Shown one piece after another: positions 9,050 through 15,427 of a stretch of 50,380 bases of DNA. The DNA is taken from the IMG/VR virus record IMGVR_UViG_3300045952_000042, positions 1-50,380 of that record; one strand, 5' to 3'. Source of the DNA: a virus. The notes below the pieces were generated by a model, which saw only the letters and a list, made by a program, of their open reading frames with translations, was not told where the DNA came from and ran no database searches. The translations under genes and the position numbers were made by a program. How positions within the stretch are numbered: position 1 is the first letter of the stretch; each line of letters starts with the position of its first letter.

Positions 9050-9924
9050 GTGATCTCCGCATCGTAATCGTCATCCTCACGCGTCACCGTTGCCGAAACG
9101 CCCACAGACTCCACGCTTGAGCGCAGCGTCACCTCAGTCACGCCACCGACGAGCAGGATGGTCCTCGAGTACCAGCCAGCCGTGCCGTTAGCGACGAGCC
9201 GTGGCAGCACTACAGCACCGCTCGCGGTACGAACCTGCCCGACCTTTGTCGCCGAGCCACTTGCTGTAGGCTTCGTTACGCTCGCTGCGCCCGAAGCTGA
9301 TCGCTTGAGCGACGCCACACCGCTTGAGGTTGGCTTCGCGATCGACGGCGTGCCACTGGCGATGCGGATATTGCCCGCAGTCGCAGCGCCGCTTGCCGTT
9401 GGCTTTGTGACGCTCGGAGCGCCGACCGCAAGGTGCACGACCTTTGCCGAAGCACTCGCGGTCGGTTTCGTAATCGACGGCGCGCCGGATGCTTTGCGAC
9501 CATCGACAGCCGTACCGCTCGAGGTTGGCTTCGTGACCGATGGCACGCCTGACGCCAGGTGCACACGCGTCGCAGCGCCGCTCGACGTCGGTTTCGTAAC
9601 TGACGGTGCACCGCTGGCAAACCGTACGACCTTCGCGGATCCGCTTGAGGTCGGTTTCGTTACCGAAGGCGCGCCGCTTGCAGCCTTCCCGCCTGCAACT
9701 GCAGACCCACTCGCCGTAGGTTTCGCAATGCTCGGCGCGCCGCTCGCGAGCTTTTGCGGGACCGCGGCTAAGGTGCCGACTGACGCTGTGATCTGCTGTC
9801 CAGCAAGGCCAGATTCGCCGTGCGAAATGGCAAGCGAGCCGGCCGCGGTTGCCGACGAGACACCGTCCGGCGTGCGCGATACCGAAACCGGCGCCGAAAC
9901 GCCAAAGAGCAGCAGCAGGCTCAT
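9046..9924 (-). CDS. tandem-repeat fibre protein
   Basis: A 292-residue protein. Residues 1-59 contain a hydrophobic start and one GVSSATAAGS motif. Residues about 60-233 consist of eight tandem units of 21-24 residues with consensus ASGAPSVTKPTSSGSA plus a variable 5-8 residue linker (for example KVVRF, TRVHL, VDGRK). The C-terminal 60 residues form a separate beta-like domain (TILLVGGVTEVTLRSSVESV) with an acidic tail (EDDDYDAE). This architecture suggests an elongated stalk of variable length ending in an attachment domain. The repeat array could expand or contract. It lies in the leftward fibre module. Confidence 0.78.
   Translation of the reverse strand: MSLLLLFGVSAPVSVSRTPDGVSSATAAGSLAISHGESGLAGQQITASVGTLAAVPQKLASGAPSIAKPTASGSAVAGGKAASGAPSVTKPTSSGSAKVVRFASGAPSVTKPTSSGAATRVHLASGVPSVTKPTSSGTAVDGRKASGAPSITKPTASASAKVVHLAVGAPSVTKPTASGAATAGNIRIASGTPSIAKPTSSGVASLKRSASGAASVTKPTASGSATKVGQVRTASGAVVLPRLVANGTAGWYSRTILLVGGVTEVTLRSSVESVGVSATVTREDDDYDAEIT
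9226..9747 (-). repeat. in-frame tandem repeats of about 63-72 bp
   Basis: Eight direct repeats inside the fibre gene encode the ASGAPSVTKPTSSGSA-type unit. On the plus strand the recurring core reads like CGGTTTCGTAACTGACGG and CGCCGCTTG. Most units are 63 bp, with longer ones of 66, 69 and 72 bp. They keep frame and differ mainly at the linker codons, which suggests duplication followed by divergence. Confidence 0.85.
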
Positions 9925-9927
9925 TGG

Positions 9928-10428
9928 CTACCCCACACCGGACAGCGCTAGAGAGCTCCTGTACTCGATGACCAGATCCGCATAGTCGAGCAGCAAAGTA
10001 TTGGTTGTGTCCGTCGACCAGATGGACACACCAAACCCCGCAGCATTGACGATCGCAGGCGTCAGCGTCGCACCCCACAGATCGTTTGCAGCCCCGACCG
10101 GATAAACCGTCGGTGTCGTGCCATTAACCGTGCCGCTCGTTTTGGACGAACCTACGAGCGTCGGAGTCGTGTCCGTATGCAGCTGCGCCGTGTAGTTGCT
10201 GCTACCGGTGCCAGTCTCGTGCCCTTCGACGTTAAGCGTCACACCGACGATCACCGCGCTCGGAGGAATCGCAAACCCGAAAGACGAGCAGACTAGATAA
10301 TCAGTAGGGACTGCTGCGCTCGCCGTCGCAGCATCATCCGCCGTGATGTTGCCCGGCGTCGTCCACGCCGTATTTCCGGCGCGATCGACATTCGCGCCCG
10401 CTCCTGCACGCTTCGTGACGGACGACAC
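9928..10428 (-). CDS. phage structural protein, jelly-roll type
   Basis: A 166-residue protein from a GTG start. Landmarks are NTAWTTPGNITADDA near residue 18, DYLVCSSFGFAIPPSAVIVGVTLNVEG at about 43-69, and LLDYADLVIEYRSS near the C-terminus. The FGFAIPPSAVIVGV segment recurs in many phage virion-module proteins of unknown detail. It is probably a beta-sandwich component of the fibre module. It is separated from its neighbours by one to four bases. Confidence 0.7.
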   Translation of the reverse strand: MSSVTKRAGAGANVDRAGNTAWTTPGNITADDAATASAAVPTDYLVCSSFGFAIPPSAVIVGVTLNVEGHETGTGSSNYTAQLHTDTTPTLVGSSKTSGTVNGTTPTVYPVGAANDLWGATLTPAIVNAAGFGVSIWSTDTTNTLLLDYADLVIEYRSSLALSGVG

Positions 10429-10429
10429 G

Positions 10430-10939
10430 TCACTTGTACCAGCACACCGCGTCGAGCGCGGTCGTCGGTGCGCCGTTGCCTCCTGCGGTAGAAGTCGCCG
10501 CCCAGCTCATCGCGGTGCCGAAGTTGATGCCGAACGGCAGCGCAAGGTTTGCAGCCGACGACGACGGAATCGTCAGCATAAACAGCGGATTCGTCGTGCC
10601 GACAGTCACCGAACCCGACGCGGTATTGTAGAACTGCACGAATACCGCGGCCGTGTTGGGATTGTAGACGTAATACCCCATGAGCTTGCCGGCCGAGCCC
10701 TTGATCGTCTGTGCCGTGCTCGTGAGCGCCGTACCACCGTCGCTCGAGGTCGAGTTAACCGTGCTGATCGTCGCGGCACCGATGTTGACCGCGAGCCCGT
10801 CTGTAGCGTCCGCAGGAATCAGAGTTGCCGATGCATCGGTGCTGATCGCTTGCTTGAACAACTGGACATGACGGCCGCTACAGTCGTCCGTGGCTATCGT
10901 CGTGCCAGATCCGGCTGTGATGGCTACATCATCGGCCAC
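10430..10939 (-). CDS. phage structural protein
   Basis: A 169-residue protein with TDDCSGRHVQLFKQAIS near residue 16, KLMGYYVYNPNTAAVFVQFYNTASG near 84-108, and a Trp/Lys C-terminus. The pattern YYVYNPNTAAVFVQFYN followed by MLTIPSSSAANLALPFG is common in phage structural modules and implies a small beta barrel. It is expressed with the fibre operon. The exact position in the virion is unknown. Confidence 0.7.
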   Translation of the reverse strand: MADDVAITAGSGTTIATDDCSGRHVQLFKQAISTDASATLIPADATDGLAVNIGAATISTVNSTSSDGGTALTSTAQTIKGSAGKLMGYYVYNPNTAAVFVQFYNTASGSVTVGTTNPLFMLTIPSSSAANLALPFGINFGTAMSWAATSTAGGNGAPTTALDAVCWYK

Positions 10940-10950
10940 GAATCAGCTCC

Positions 10951-11325
10951 TTAAGCCGGCGTCGTGATCGTGAACGACGTCAAGGTCACCTGATCGGTCG
11001 CACCCACCGTGACCGACGAGATGTTGATGTCGGCTCCGGAGGTTGAGACCGTGCCTTCAAGCACCTTCGTGCCGTTGCGGTTGTAGATGCTGAACTGCGC
11101 TACCGTCCCACCGGTTGCGCTCGAGTCCGACAACGGCGTGCCTGCAAGCGTGATCGTTCCCGTCGATGATGCGCCGAACGCCGGGTTCTGCAGGTCGACC
11201 GTCGCGACCTCGACGTCACCGGACGTTTCGAACTTAATGTTTGCCGTGCCGCTGCCGGTGTTGACCAAATCATCGAGCGCATCGGACAAAGCGTTGCGCG
11301 CGTTCGTTTCGAGCGTGAGTGCCAT
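10951..11325 (-). CDS. phage structural protein
   Basis: A 124-residue protein. The N-terminal 20 residues (LETNARNALSDALDDLVNTG) form a short helix, followed by strands such as SGTANIKFETSGDVEVATVDL and VAQFSIYNRNGTKVLEGTV. The arrangement of a helix and then a beta domain fits a known class of small phage virion proteins that occur before fibre genes. It is the second gene of the leftward fibre operon, three bases after a short upstream gene. Confidence 0.7.
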   Translation of the reverse strand: MALTLETNARNALSDALDDLVNTGSGTANIKFETSGDVEVATVDLQNPAFGASSTGTITLAGTPLSDSSATGGTVAQFSIYNRNGTKVLEGTVSTSGADINISSVTVGATDQVTLTSFTITTPA

Positions 11326-11328
11326 CAG

Positions 11329-11505
11329 CTACTCCTGCAGCGTGTCTTCGTGATAGGAACCCGCGAGCTCCTGGTCGTCGTATTTCGGCCGTCCCTGAGC
11401 GTCTCGGACGACGACGGTGGCCTCGATTTTGGTCGCCTTCAAAAACAAGTCGACGCGATCGCCCGGCGACATCGCAGACAGTTCGTGCCACGTGTATTCC
11501 GGCAT
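11329..11505 (-). CDS. short first gene of the fibre operon
   Basis: A 58-residue ORF beginning MPEYTWHELSAMSPGDRVDL and ending YHEDTLQE. The ATG at 11505 follows a strong AAGGAG ribosome binding site about ten bases upstream. It is the first gene after the two terminators at 11527-11643, with only three bases before the next gene, so it probably opens the leftward fibre operon. No family is recognised. The N-terminal half looks helical and the C-terminal half acidic. Confidence 0.72.
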   Translation of the reverse strand: MPEYTWHELSAMSPGDRVDLFLKATKIEATVVVRDAQGRPKYDDQELAGSYHEDTLQE

Positions 11506-11526
11506 CGCGTCAACTCCTTCGGCTGG

Positions 11527-11557
11527 AAATAAAAACGGCCCGGCGTTGTCCAGGCCG
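11527..11557 (-). terminator. intrinsic terminator, second of a tandem pair
   Basis: Read leftward, an 8-bp stem (CGGCCTGG with CCGGGCCG, one G-U pair) encloses a six-base loop and is followed by TTTTTATTT. It lies 22 bases before the start codon of the first fibre gene, so it would block transcripts before they enter the fibre operon unless antiterminated. Confidence 0.75.
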
Positions 11558-11614
11558 TAGCCGCTTCCTGGCCGCGTCAGGGGAGGCCGGCGCAGGAAAT
11601 GCGGAACCTTTGGG

Positions 11615-11643
11615 CAATAAAAAACCCGCTCGATGGCGGGTTT
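11615..11643 (-). terminator. intrinsic terminator after the Q-like gene
   Basis: Read leftward, a perfect 8-bp stem AAACCCGC/GCGGGTTT with a six-base loop is followed by a further TTTATT. It sits about 100 bases past the stop of the Q-like gene. With the next terminator it resembles the tR' arrangement on which lambdoid Q proteins act. Confidence 0.85.
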
Positions 11644-11739
11644 CTTCAGGGAACACTTGTCCTACAGTCTTCTCACGGCGCCCTTGCGGGACAGCGTTCC
11701 AACGGCGAGTTTCTTCGTTGGCTGCGCGAGGCAGACGCA

Positions 11740-12363
11740 CTATACGGTCGCAACCGCCCGAAAAGCAAGCCGTTCTGCTACATGCTCCACGGCCGCAGCC
11801 ACCCATTCCATGTAGGTCGACTTTCGCAACCGCATCTGCTGCGCCGCCAAGGCGTCCCGCTGCAAGTACAGATACTTGCGAAGGATGACCTTTTGCCAGT
11901 CTTTCGGTGCCTCGAGCACGATCGGCTCGATCAAGGTCGTGCTGCCCGAAAAGCCATCAAACAGCGTGCGCGGCTTGAAGCTCCGAGTCTCAACCCCGTG
12001 CATAGCGTCCGATGGCGGTGCCGTCCGTAGCAGTTCTGCCGTGTCCTTCGCATCGCGCGCAGCGCATCGCGGACACTCGTCCGCTGCGAAGATCAGCCGA
12101 CACTCGTAGCAGTAAATCGCGGCATTGCCCTCGACCTTTCGCACACCGTACAGCTTGCCGAAATGCCGCCGACGCTTGCGAGGATTCCGAGCAGCGCGCT
12201 TCGACTCGAACACACGCTGCTTCGCGATCATTGCTGCAATGCCGCTTGACGTCGGCATGCCGAGCTCTTCGGCTTTGCTGCGTACCTCGTCGCCCCACTG
12301 GTACAGCAACTGCTCAGTCTCTTCGAACTCGCTTACAACTTCGATTGCCACTGCTGCCGCCAT
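11740..12363 (-). CDS. putative Q-like late transcription regulator
   Basis: A 207-residue predicted regulator. I choose ATG 12363 because GAGG lies eight bases upstream; an upstream in-frame ATG at 12432 has no usable spacing. Residues about 1-70 hold a helical segment and a very basic stretch (KRAARNPRKRRRHFGK). A zinc-finger-like CYEC...CPRC pair follows near residues 84-98. The C-terminal region (KVILRKYLYLQRDALAAQQMRL, then RKSTYMEW) looks like a region-4-like helix-turn-helix, as in phage antitermination Q or sigma-like late activators. It is the last gene of the leftward replication operon, directly before two terminators and the late fibre operon, which is exactly lambda's Q position. 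The role is inferred from context and HTH pattern. Confidence 0.6.
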   Translation of the reverse strand: MAAAVAIEVVSEFEETEQLLYQWGDEVRSKAEELGMPTSSGIAAMIAKQRVFESKRAARNPRKRRRHFGKLYGVRKVEGNAAIYCYECRLIFAADECPRCAARDAKDTAELLRTAPPSDAMHGVETRSFKPRTLFDGFSGSTTLIEPIVLEAPKDWQKVILRKYLYLQRDALAAQQMRLRKSTYMEWVAAAVEHVAERLAFRAVATV

Positions 12364-12435
12364 CCCTGTCACCTCGAAAGCACGATCAGCAACGTCGCCC
12401 AACCAATCGCGACGAGCACGAGATAAAAACATTCC

Positions 12436-12654
12436 TCACGATCTGGCAACCACCAAGGTCGGTATTTCATCGACTTCCTCATCCCGAGATTTCAACGCCA
12501 TCAATCGCTCTTCACTCAGATGCACAATGCGATACACCGAGCGCAGCGCGATCCCCCACTTTTCCGCAATTTCCCGAGCCGATAATGGGTGCGCTCCGTC
12601 CGTTGGCCTCCACAATTCCCGCATCAAAAGCCGGTCCTCGTGCGTGATCTTCAT
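12436..12654 (-). CDS. small helix-turn-helix protein
   Basis: A 72-residue protein with a clear helix-turn-helix: LSAREIAEKWGIALRSVYRIVH at about residues 24-45, preceded by EDRLLMRELWRP. It resembles the Hin/homeodomain-like HTH of small phage regulators. Its ATG overlaps the stop of the DUF1367-like gene by four bases. A 72-base gap separates it from the Q-like gene. It may modulate late expression; this is not shown by sequence. Confidence 0.7.
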   Translation of the reverse strand: MKITHEDRLLMRELWRPTDGAHPLSAREIAEKWGIALRSVYRIVHLSEERLMALKSRDEEVDEIPTLVVARS

Positions 12655-13115
12655 GCAGCGTCTTTGAGCAGGATCCGTTCAACACCGCGCGCAATCAGTT
12701 CATCCGCATCGGCCGTGATCGACTCCAGCGGCGGAACCAGATTCTCGGCGAGAAACAACACGCACTGCTGATCCACAGGTTCGAATGCCGTCTGATCGAC
12801 CGAGCTCCAATTGACCGACTTCGGAACCGGCACTCGCGTCGGCCCCATGTCGTAATAGTCCGCCCAGCCGATACACACGTAGACGAACGCCCGCATCGCG
12901 TCGACGTTGTTGAACCGATTGCCGTACAAAGTGCAACCGCGCTCAACCGCCTCTCGAAACCGCGCCATGTGCTTGCGGTGATGTCCCAAGTGTCGAGCCT
13001 TCTTCACGTCCACGCTGACGAGATCGCCCGGCCCGTAGACCTTGCACAGACGATCCAAGTCGTCTTGCTCGTACGGCACAAGTTTTAAACCGGTCCAGAT
13101 GAATGCCGTGATCAC
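12651..13115 (-). CDS. DUF1367-like protein of the nin region
   Basis: A 154-residue protein starting at GTG 13115, whose GTGA overlaps the upstream stop. The central segment VSVDVKKARHLGHHRKHMARFREAV matches the conserved pattern of DUF1367 proteins (basic, RN/RH-L-x-x-H-R-K), which lie in lambdoid nin or recombination regions. The C-terminal part contains FLAENLVPPLESITADADEL. Its biochemical function is unknown even for the family. It is flanked by a VRR-NUC nuclease and an HTH gene, which fits a lambda nin-like block. Confidence 0.65.
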   Translation of the reverse strand: MITAFIWTGLKLVPYEQDDLDRLCKVYGPGDLVSVDVKKARHLGHHRKHMARFREAVERGCTLYGNRFNNVDAMRAFVYVCIGWADYYDMGPTRVPVPKSVNWSSVDQTAFEPVDQQCVLFLAENLVPPLESITADADELIARGVERILLKDAA

Positions 13116-13393
13116 GATCGCTTCCAGTTCTGAACCATCACGCCGATGGCCTGATCCGGCGTGCGCACCGTCGCAATCTCGCCGCGCCACGTCTCGTAAA
13201 AATCCTGCTGTTTCTGATTCAAAACGCCTTTATCGGTCTTGCACTCAAGCAACACCGAACGGCCGTGATACGCGACGAGCAGATCCGGTACACCAGCGCC
13301 AAGCCTCGCGAGCGACAACACCGAACATCCAATTGCACGCAGAGCCTTAACGATCGCCGATTGATTCGCGTCGACTTTCGCGGAGTACCTCAC
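13112..13393 (-). CDS. VRR-NUC family nuclease
   Basis: A 93-residue protein with the compact VRR-NUC core: VPDLLV at residues 35-40, and LLECKTDKG at 48-56 giving the PD...ExK catalytic triad (Asp37, Glu50, Lys52), followed by LNQKQQDFYETW. Stand-alone VRR-NUC proteins in phages process branched or recombination DNA and may replace RusA or NinG. The GTG start at 13393 lacks an obvious ribosome binding site and the gene overlaps the upstream Cys-rich ORF by 47 bases. The identification is firm at family level. Confidence 0.85.
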   Translation of the reverse strand: MRYSAKVDANQSAIVKALRAIGCSVLSLARLGAGVPDLLVAYHGRSVLLECKTDKGVLNQKQQDFYETWRGEIATVRTPDQAIGVMVQNWKRS

Positions 13394-13553
13394 GGAAATG
13401 CGCCCGCATGCGTTCGTACCGAATCTCGACGCACTTTCGGCCCGTCGTCGGATCGCACAGCCAGCGCGTCACACGCCCCGGAAAGTTGTACGGCACGATG
13501 TCTAGCCCGCACTGGCCCCACCTTCCGCACTCTTTGCACTGGGTTGGTCGCAT
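13347..13553 (-). CDS. small Cys-rich protein in the replication block
   Basis: A 68-residue ORF with CKECGRWGQCG at residues 6-16 and further Cys at WLCDP and RKCVE, spaced like a four-Cys zinc finger. The ATG at 13553 has AGGG about nine bases upstream. It overlaps the upstream helicase-loader-like gene by 52 bases and the downstream nuclease by 47 bases. Such overlap is unusual even in this compact genome, but the N-terminal Cys pattern and ribosome binding site support it. Function is unknown. Confidence 0.55.
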   Translation of the reverse strand: MRPTQCKECGRWGQCGLDIVPYNFPGRVTRWLCDPTTGRKCVEIRYERMRAHFREVLRESRRESIGDR

Positions 13554-14119
13554 GTAGCGGCCCTCTTCGCGGCGAGCGCTTTGTCTGCGTCAAAGACCAT
13601 CGTTTCGAGTGCCTCGAGCACGGCGTCGCGAAACTCGCGGTCGGTCCACGGCCGACCGTCGATCTCGTCCTGTTCGGCCATGCGGACATACTCGCTTTTG
13701 AGCGCGAGCACCTTCGCGAACGTGTCGTCGACCGGCCACGCTTTACGTCCTTCGTTGCGCCATTCGCCGATCGGCGGCGGAACGACCGCGCGCCGCTTCG
13801 CATAGGCTGCACGTCGTGGGTCGAAAGTGACGTGCATCAGGCACTTGTTCGCGATCTGCGCATAACGCGAGAAATGCATCTCGACTGTCGGTTTCGGTGC
13901 CCGCACAGGCGTACGCTTTTCGGGTATCAGGTCTTTCGGCGTCGGGAACCTCTTTGCATGCTTGCGGTGCATCGTTGCCGTGCGCCGCACGTCCTCGATG
14001 TGCAGGTGTTTCAGCGATTCGAAGAACACCCGAGTTCGCGCTTCGTTCGGCTGTTTGTCGAACGCTAGACACAGATCGCGCATGATCTCGACGAACGCGT
14101 CAAAATCGCCGCTAACCAC
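13502..14119 (-). CDS. putative replicative helicase loader (P-like)
   Basis: About 205 residues. I favour GTG 14119, which has GGAG eight bases upstream and overlaps the upstream stop by eight bases; an in-frame ATG at 14140 lacks a good site. The N-terminal part (FVEIMRDLCLAFDKQPNEAR, then RVFFESLKHLHIEDV, then RFPTPKDL) follows the helical pattern of phage helicase loaders, in which a small helical domain ends in a F-P-x-x-x-x-L motif. The C-terminal half is basic then acidic. Its place just after the DUF1376 replication protein matches lambda P after O. Family assignment is moderate. Confidence 0.6.
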   Translation of the reverse strand: MVSGDFDAFVEIMRDLCLAFDKQPNEARTRVFFESLKHLHIEDVRRTATMHRKHAKRFPTPKDLIPEKRTPVRAPKPTVEMHFSRYAQIANKCLMHVTFDPRRAAYAKRRAVVPPPIGEWRNEGRKAWPVDDTFAKVLALKSEYVRMAEQDEIDGRPWTDREFRDAVLEALETMVFDADKALAAKRAATCDQPSAKSAEGGASAG

Positions 14120-14873
14120 GGACGTGCTCCGGTGGATCATCAGCCGGATCCGGCCGCCAGGTCGACGACACCCACGGCTCGAGAAACGCCTTGCCAGGCC
14201 CGCAGAACGTCGCGGCCTGCTTGACGGTCTCCGTACCTGTCTTGCCCGTGGAGTCGCACCACGCCGCATACCGTTGGGCACCGGCGATGATTTCCTGCCA
14301 GGTATGGCCCTCCTTCAGCCGCGCACGAATCGCCTTTTCGGCATCGTGCCATCGTTGGTCGCCACTACGTCTCGGGTATGCGGCTTTCAGGAGTTCGAGT
14401 TCTGCATTGGCTGCATGCCCGTTTGCAGACGCGTGCGCAGCACGCGAAGTATCTTCTTCTTTAAGAGATGGAGATGGAGATGGAGATAGATGCTCACGTC
14501 TCGCTCGCCGAGCGGTAGAGCGCTCGCTCGGCTTTCGCTCACCGCGCGCCGCAGCGCTCGCTTGCGATGCGCTCATGCGCTGCGCGTGCAGCCGCTCGGC
14601 TTTCGCTCGGTGCTCTTCCAGCCTTTCGTTTACGTAACAACCACCTACGAGTACAAACTTACTTTTGACTTCGCGCCAAGCTTCTGCGAACTCGTCCGGA
14701 TCCATCCGCGCAATACGGGCTAGGCGCTTTTCGTCTGCAGGCAATTTGCCGAGCATCCACTGAGCGTCGAGCAATTCTCGGTAGAGCGCTCGCTCAGCGA
14801 ACGCATAACCGCTCGTTGCGCTCGCGAAGTCTTGCGGGAACCACGGCATCATCGGGAAGTTGCGATTGGTCAT
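14112..14873 (-). CDS. DUF1376/YdaU-type replication initiator
   Basis: A 253-residue protein. The N-terminal 85 residues match the DUF1376 pattern: MMPWFPQDFASATSGYAFAERALYRELLDAQW, then LPADEKRLARIARMDPDEFAEAW, then FVLVGGCYVNERLEEH. A basic, Ser-rich linker follows (residues about 95-145), with a C-terminal winged-helix-like part containing RWHDAEKAIRARLKEGHTWQEII. Proteins with this layout occupy the lambda O position and are taken to open the origin. The gene overlaps the RHH gene upstream (ATGA). An origin within the linker is possible but no clear iterons were seen. Confidence 0.78.
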   Translation of the reverse strand: MTNRNFPMMPWFPQDFASATSGYAFAERALYRELLDAQWMLGKLPADEKRLARIARMDPDEFAEAWREVKSKFVLVGGCYVNERLEEHRAKAERLHAQRMSASQASAAARGERKPSERSTARRARREHLSPSPSPSLKEEDTSRAAHASANGHAANAELELLKAAYPRRSGDQRWHDAEKAIRARLKEGHTWQEIIAGAQRYAAWCDSTGKTGTETVKQAATFCGPGKAFLEPWVSSTWRPDPADDPPEHVRG

Positions 14874-15076
14874 TCCCGAACCTTCCCGATTATTCCCGCG
14901 CGTGCCAGTCGCTCGTGCGCGATAGTCGCGTCCGCGATTCGTTTCTGTAGAACAGGGACTAGGACGGTCTCGACGAATTCCGATTCGGTAACGCCGTCGA
15001 TGTCCGCGAAGATTTGCAACGCCTTGTGGAGCTCTGGATCGAGCTTGCTGCGTATGTCTTTGCGCTCGAGACTCAC
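14870..15076 (-). CDS. ribbon-helix-helix DNA-binding protein
   Basis: A 68-residue protein with a strand-helix-helix arrangement: KDIRSKLDPELHKALQIFAD then GVTESEFVETVLVPVLQKRI. This fits Arc/MetJ-type repressors. It starts at a GTG that overlaps the stop of a 13-codon upstream ORF (GTGA). It is the second gene of the leftward operon after the Cro-like gene, in the place of lambda cII, so an early regulatory role is likely. Confidence 0.68.
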   Translation of the reverse strand: MSLERKDIRSKLDPELHKALQIFADIDGVTESEFVETVLVPVLQKRIADATIAHERLARAGIIGKVRE

Positions 15077-15114
15077 GGCTGCATGCCTGCCCGCCGTCGC
15101 TTGCCCATGCGCAT
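15073..15114 (-). CDS. candidate 13-codon leader ORF
   Basis: ATG 15114 follows GAGGG with seven-base spacing and encodes MRMGKRRRAGMQP, very basic, ending in a TGA that overlaps the GTG start of the RHH gene. The arrangement suggests translation coupling, with the micro-ORF delivering ribosomes to a GTG start that has no strong site of its own. Existence as a protein is not shown. Confidence 0.35.
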   Translation of the reverse strand: MRMGKRRRAGMQP

Positions 15115-15165
15115 ACTTGCCCTCACCCCGTGCGAGCCGCCGCCCGGCCCGCGCTCACAACAGAC

Positions 15166-15378
15166 CTAAGACGCGAGCCGGCGCACTTTCACCCGCGGCG
15201 CGAGGTAGTCGTGCAACGTTTGCACGAATCGCACGCCAGGATTCGGGATTCGTCCCTGCGAGAATTTATTCAGCCAGGAATAGTCGAGCCTCGACTCTTC
15301 GCTGATCTGCACCAGCGTGAGACGGCCCCGATTTTTTAGGAGCTCGTGCGTTCGGTTCAACAAATTTCCATTTCCCAC
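15166..15378 (-). CDS. Cro-like repressor
   Basis: Up to 70 residues. The conserved core RLTLVQISEESRLDYSWLNKF then SQGRIPNPGVRFVQTLHDYLA is a typical short Cro/CI-type helix-turn-helix. The start is uncertain: GTG 15378 lies at the predicted transcription start and would give a leaderless message, while TTG 15363 or 15360 follow a weak GGAAA. Transcription comes from the strong leftward promoter at 15385-15414. As the first gene of the replication operon, opposite the repressor gene, it has the position of lambda cro. Confidence 0.75.
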   Translation of the reverse strand: MGNGNLLNRTHELLKNRGRLTLVQISEESRLDYSWLNKFSQGRIPNPGVRFVQTLHDYLAPRVKVRRLAS

Positions 15379-15384
15379 GCGTGA

Positions 15385-15414
15385 AGGATAGGCAACTAGT
15401 TGCCCATATGTCAA
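15385..15414 (-). promoter_or_regulatory. leftward early promoter (PR-like)
   Basis: Read leftward: -35 TTGACA (15414-15409), an 18-base spacer, -10 TATCCT (15390-15385). The spacer contains the perfect palindrome GGCAACTAGTTGCC, so repressor binding there would block the promoter. It would drive the Cro-like and replication genes. Confidence 0.8.
15391..15404. promoter_or_regulatory. operator O1, perfect 14-bp palindrome
   Basis: GGCAACTAGTTGCC equals its own reverse complement and fills the spacer of the leftward early promoter. It shares the half-site GGCAA/TTGCC with two sites beside the rightward promoter, so it is very probably a binding site for the repressor and/or the Cro-like protein. 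Confidence 0.8.
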
Positions 15415-15427
15415 GCAAGATTTTGCC

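Noticed and set aside
9226-9747. Regularly spaced repeats that could suggest a CRISPR array
   Set aside because: The repeats are 63-72 bp with no unique spacers, stay in frame and encode a repeated peptide.
11650-11740. Late promoter between the Q-like gene and the terminators
   Set aside because: Expected by analogy with lambda, but no -35/-10 pair with acceptable spacing stood out, so none is annotated.
13265-14068. 267-codon plus-strand open frame opposite the replication genes
   Set aside because: It lies over three minus-strand genes with recognisable motifs (VRR-NUC, helicase loader, Cys-rich ORF) and has a low-information Arg-rich sequence.
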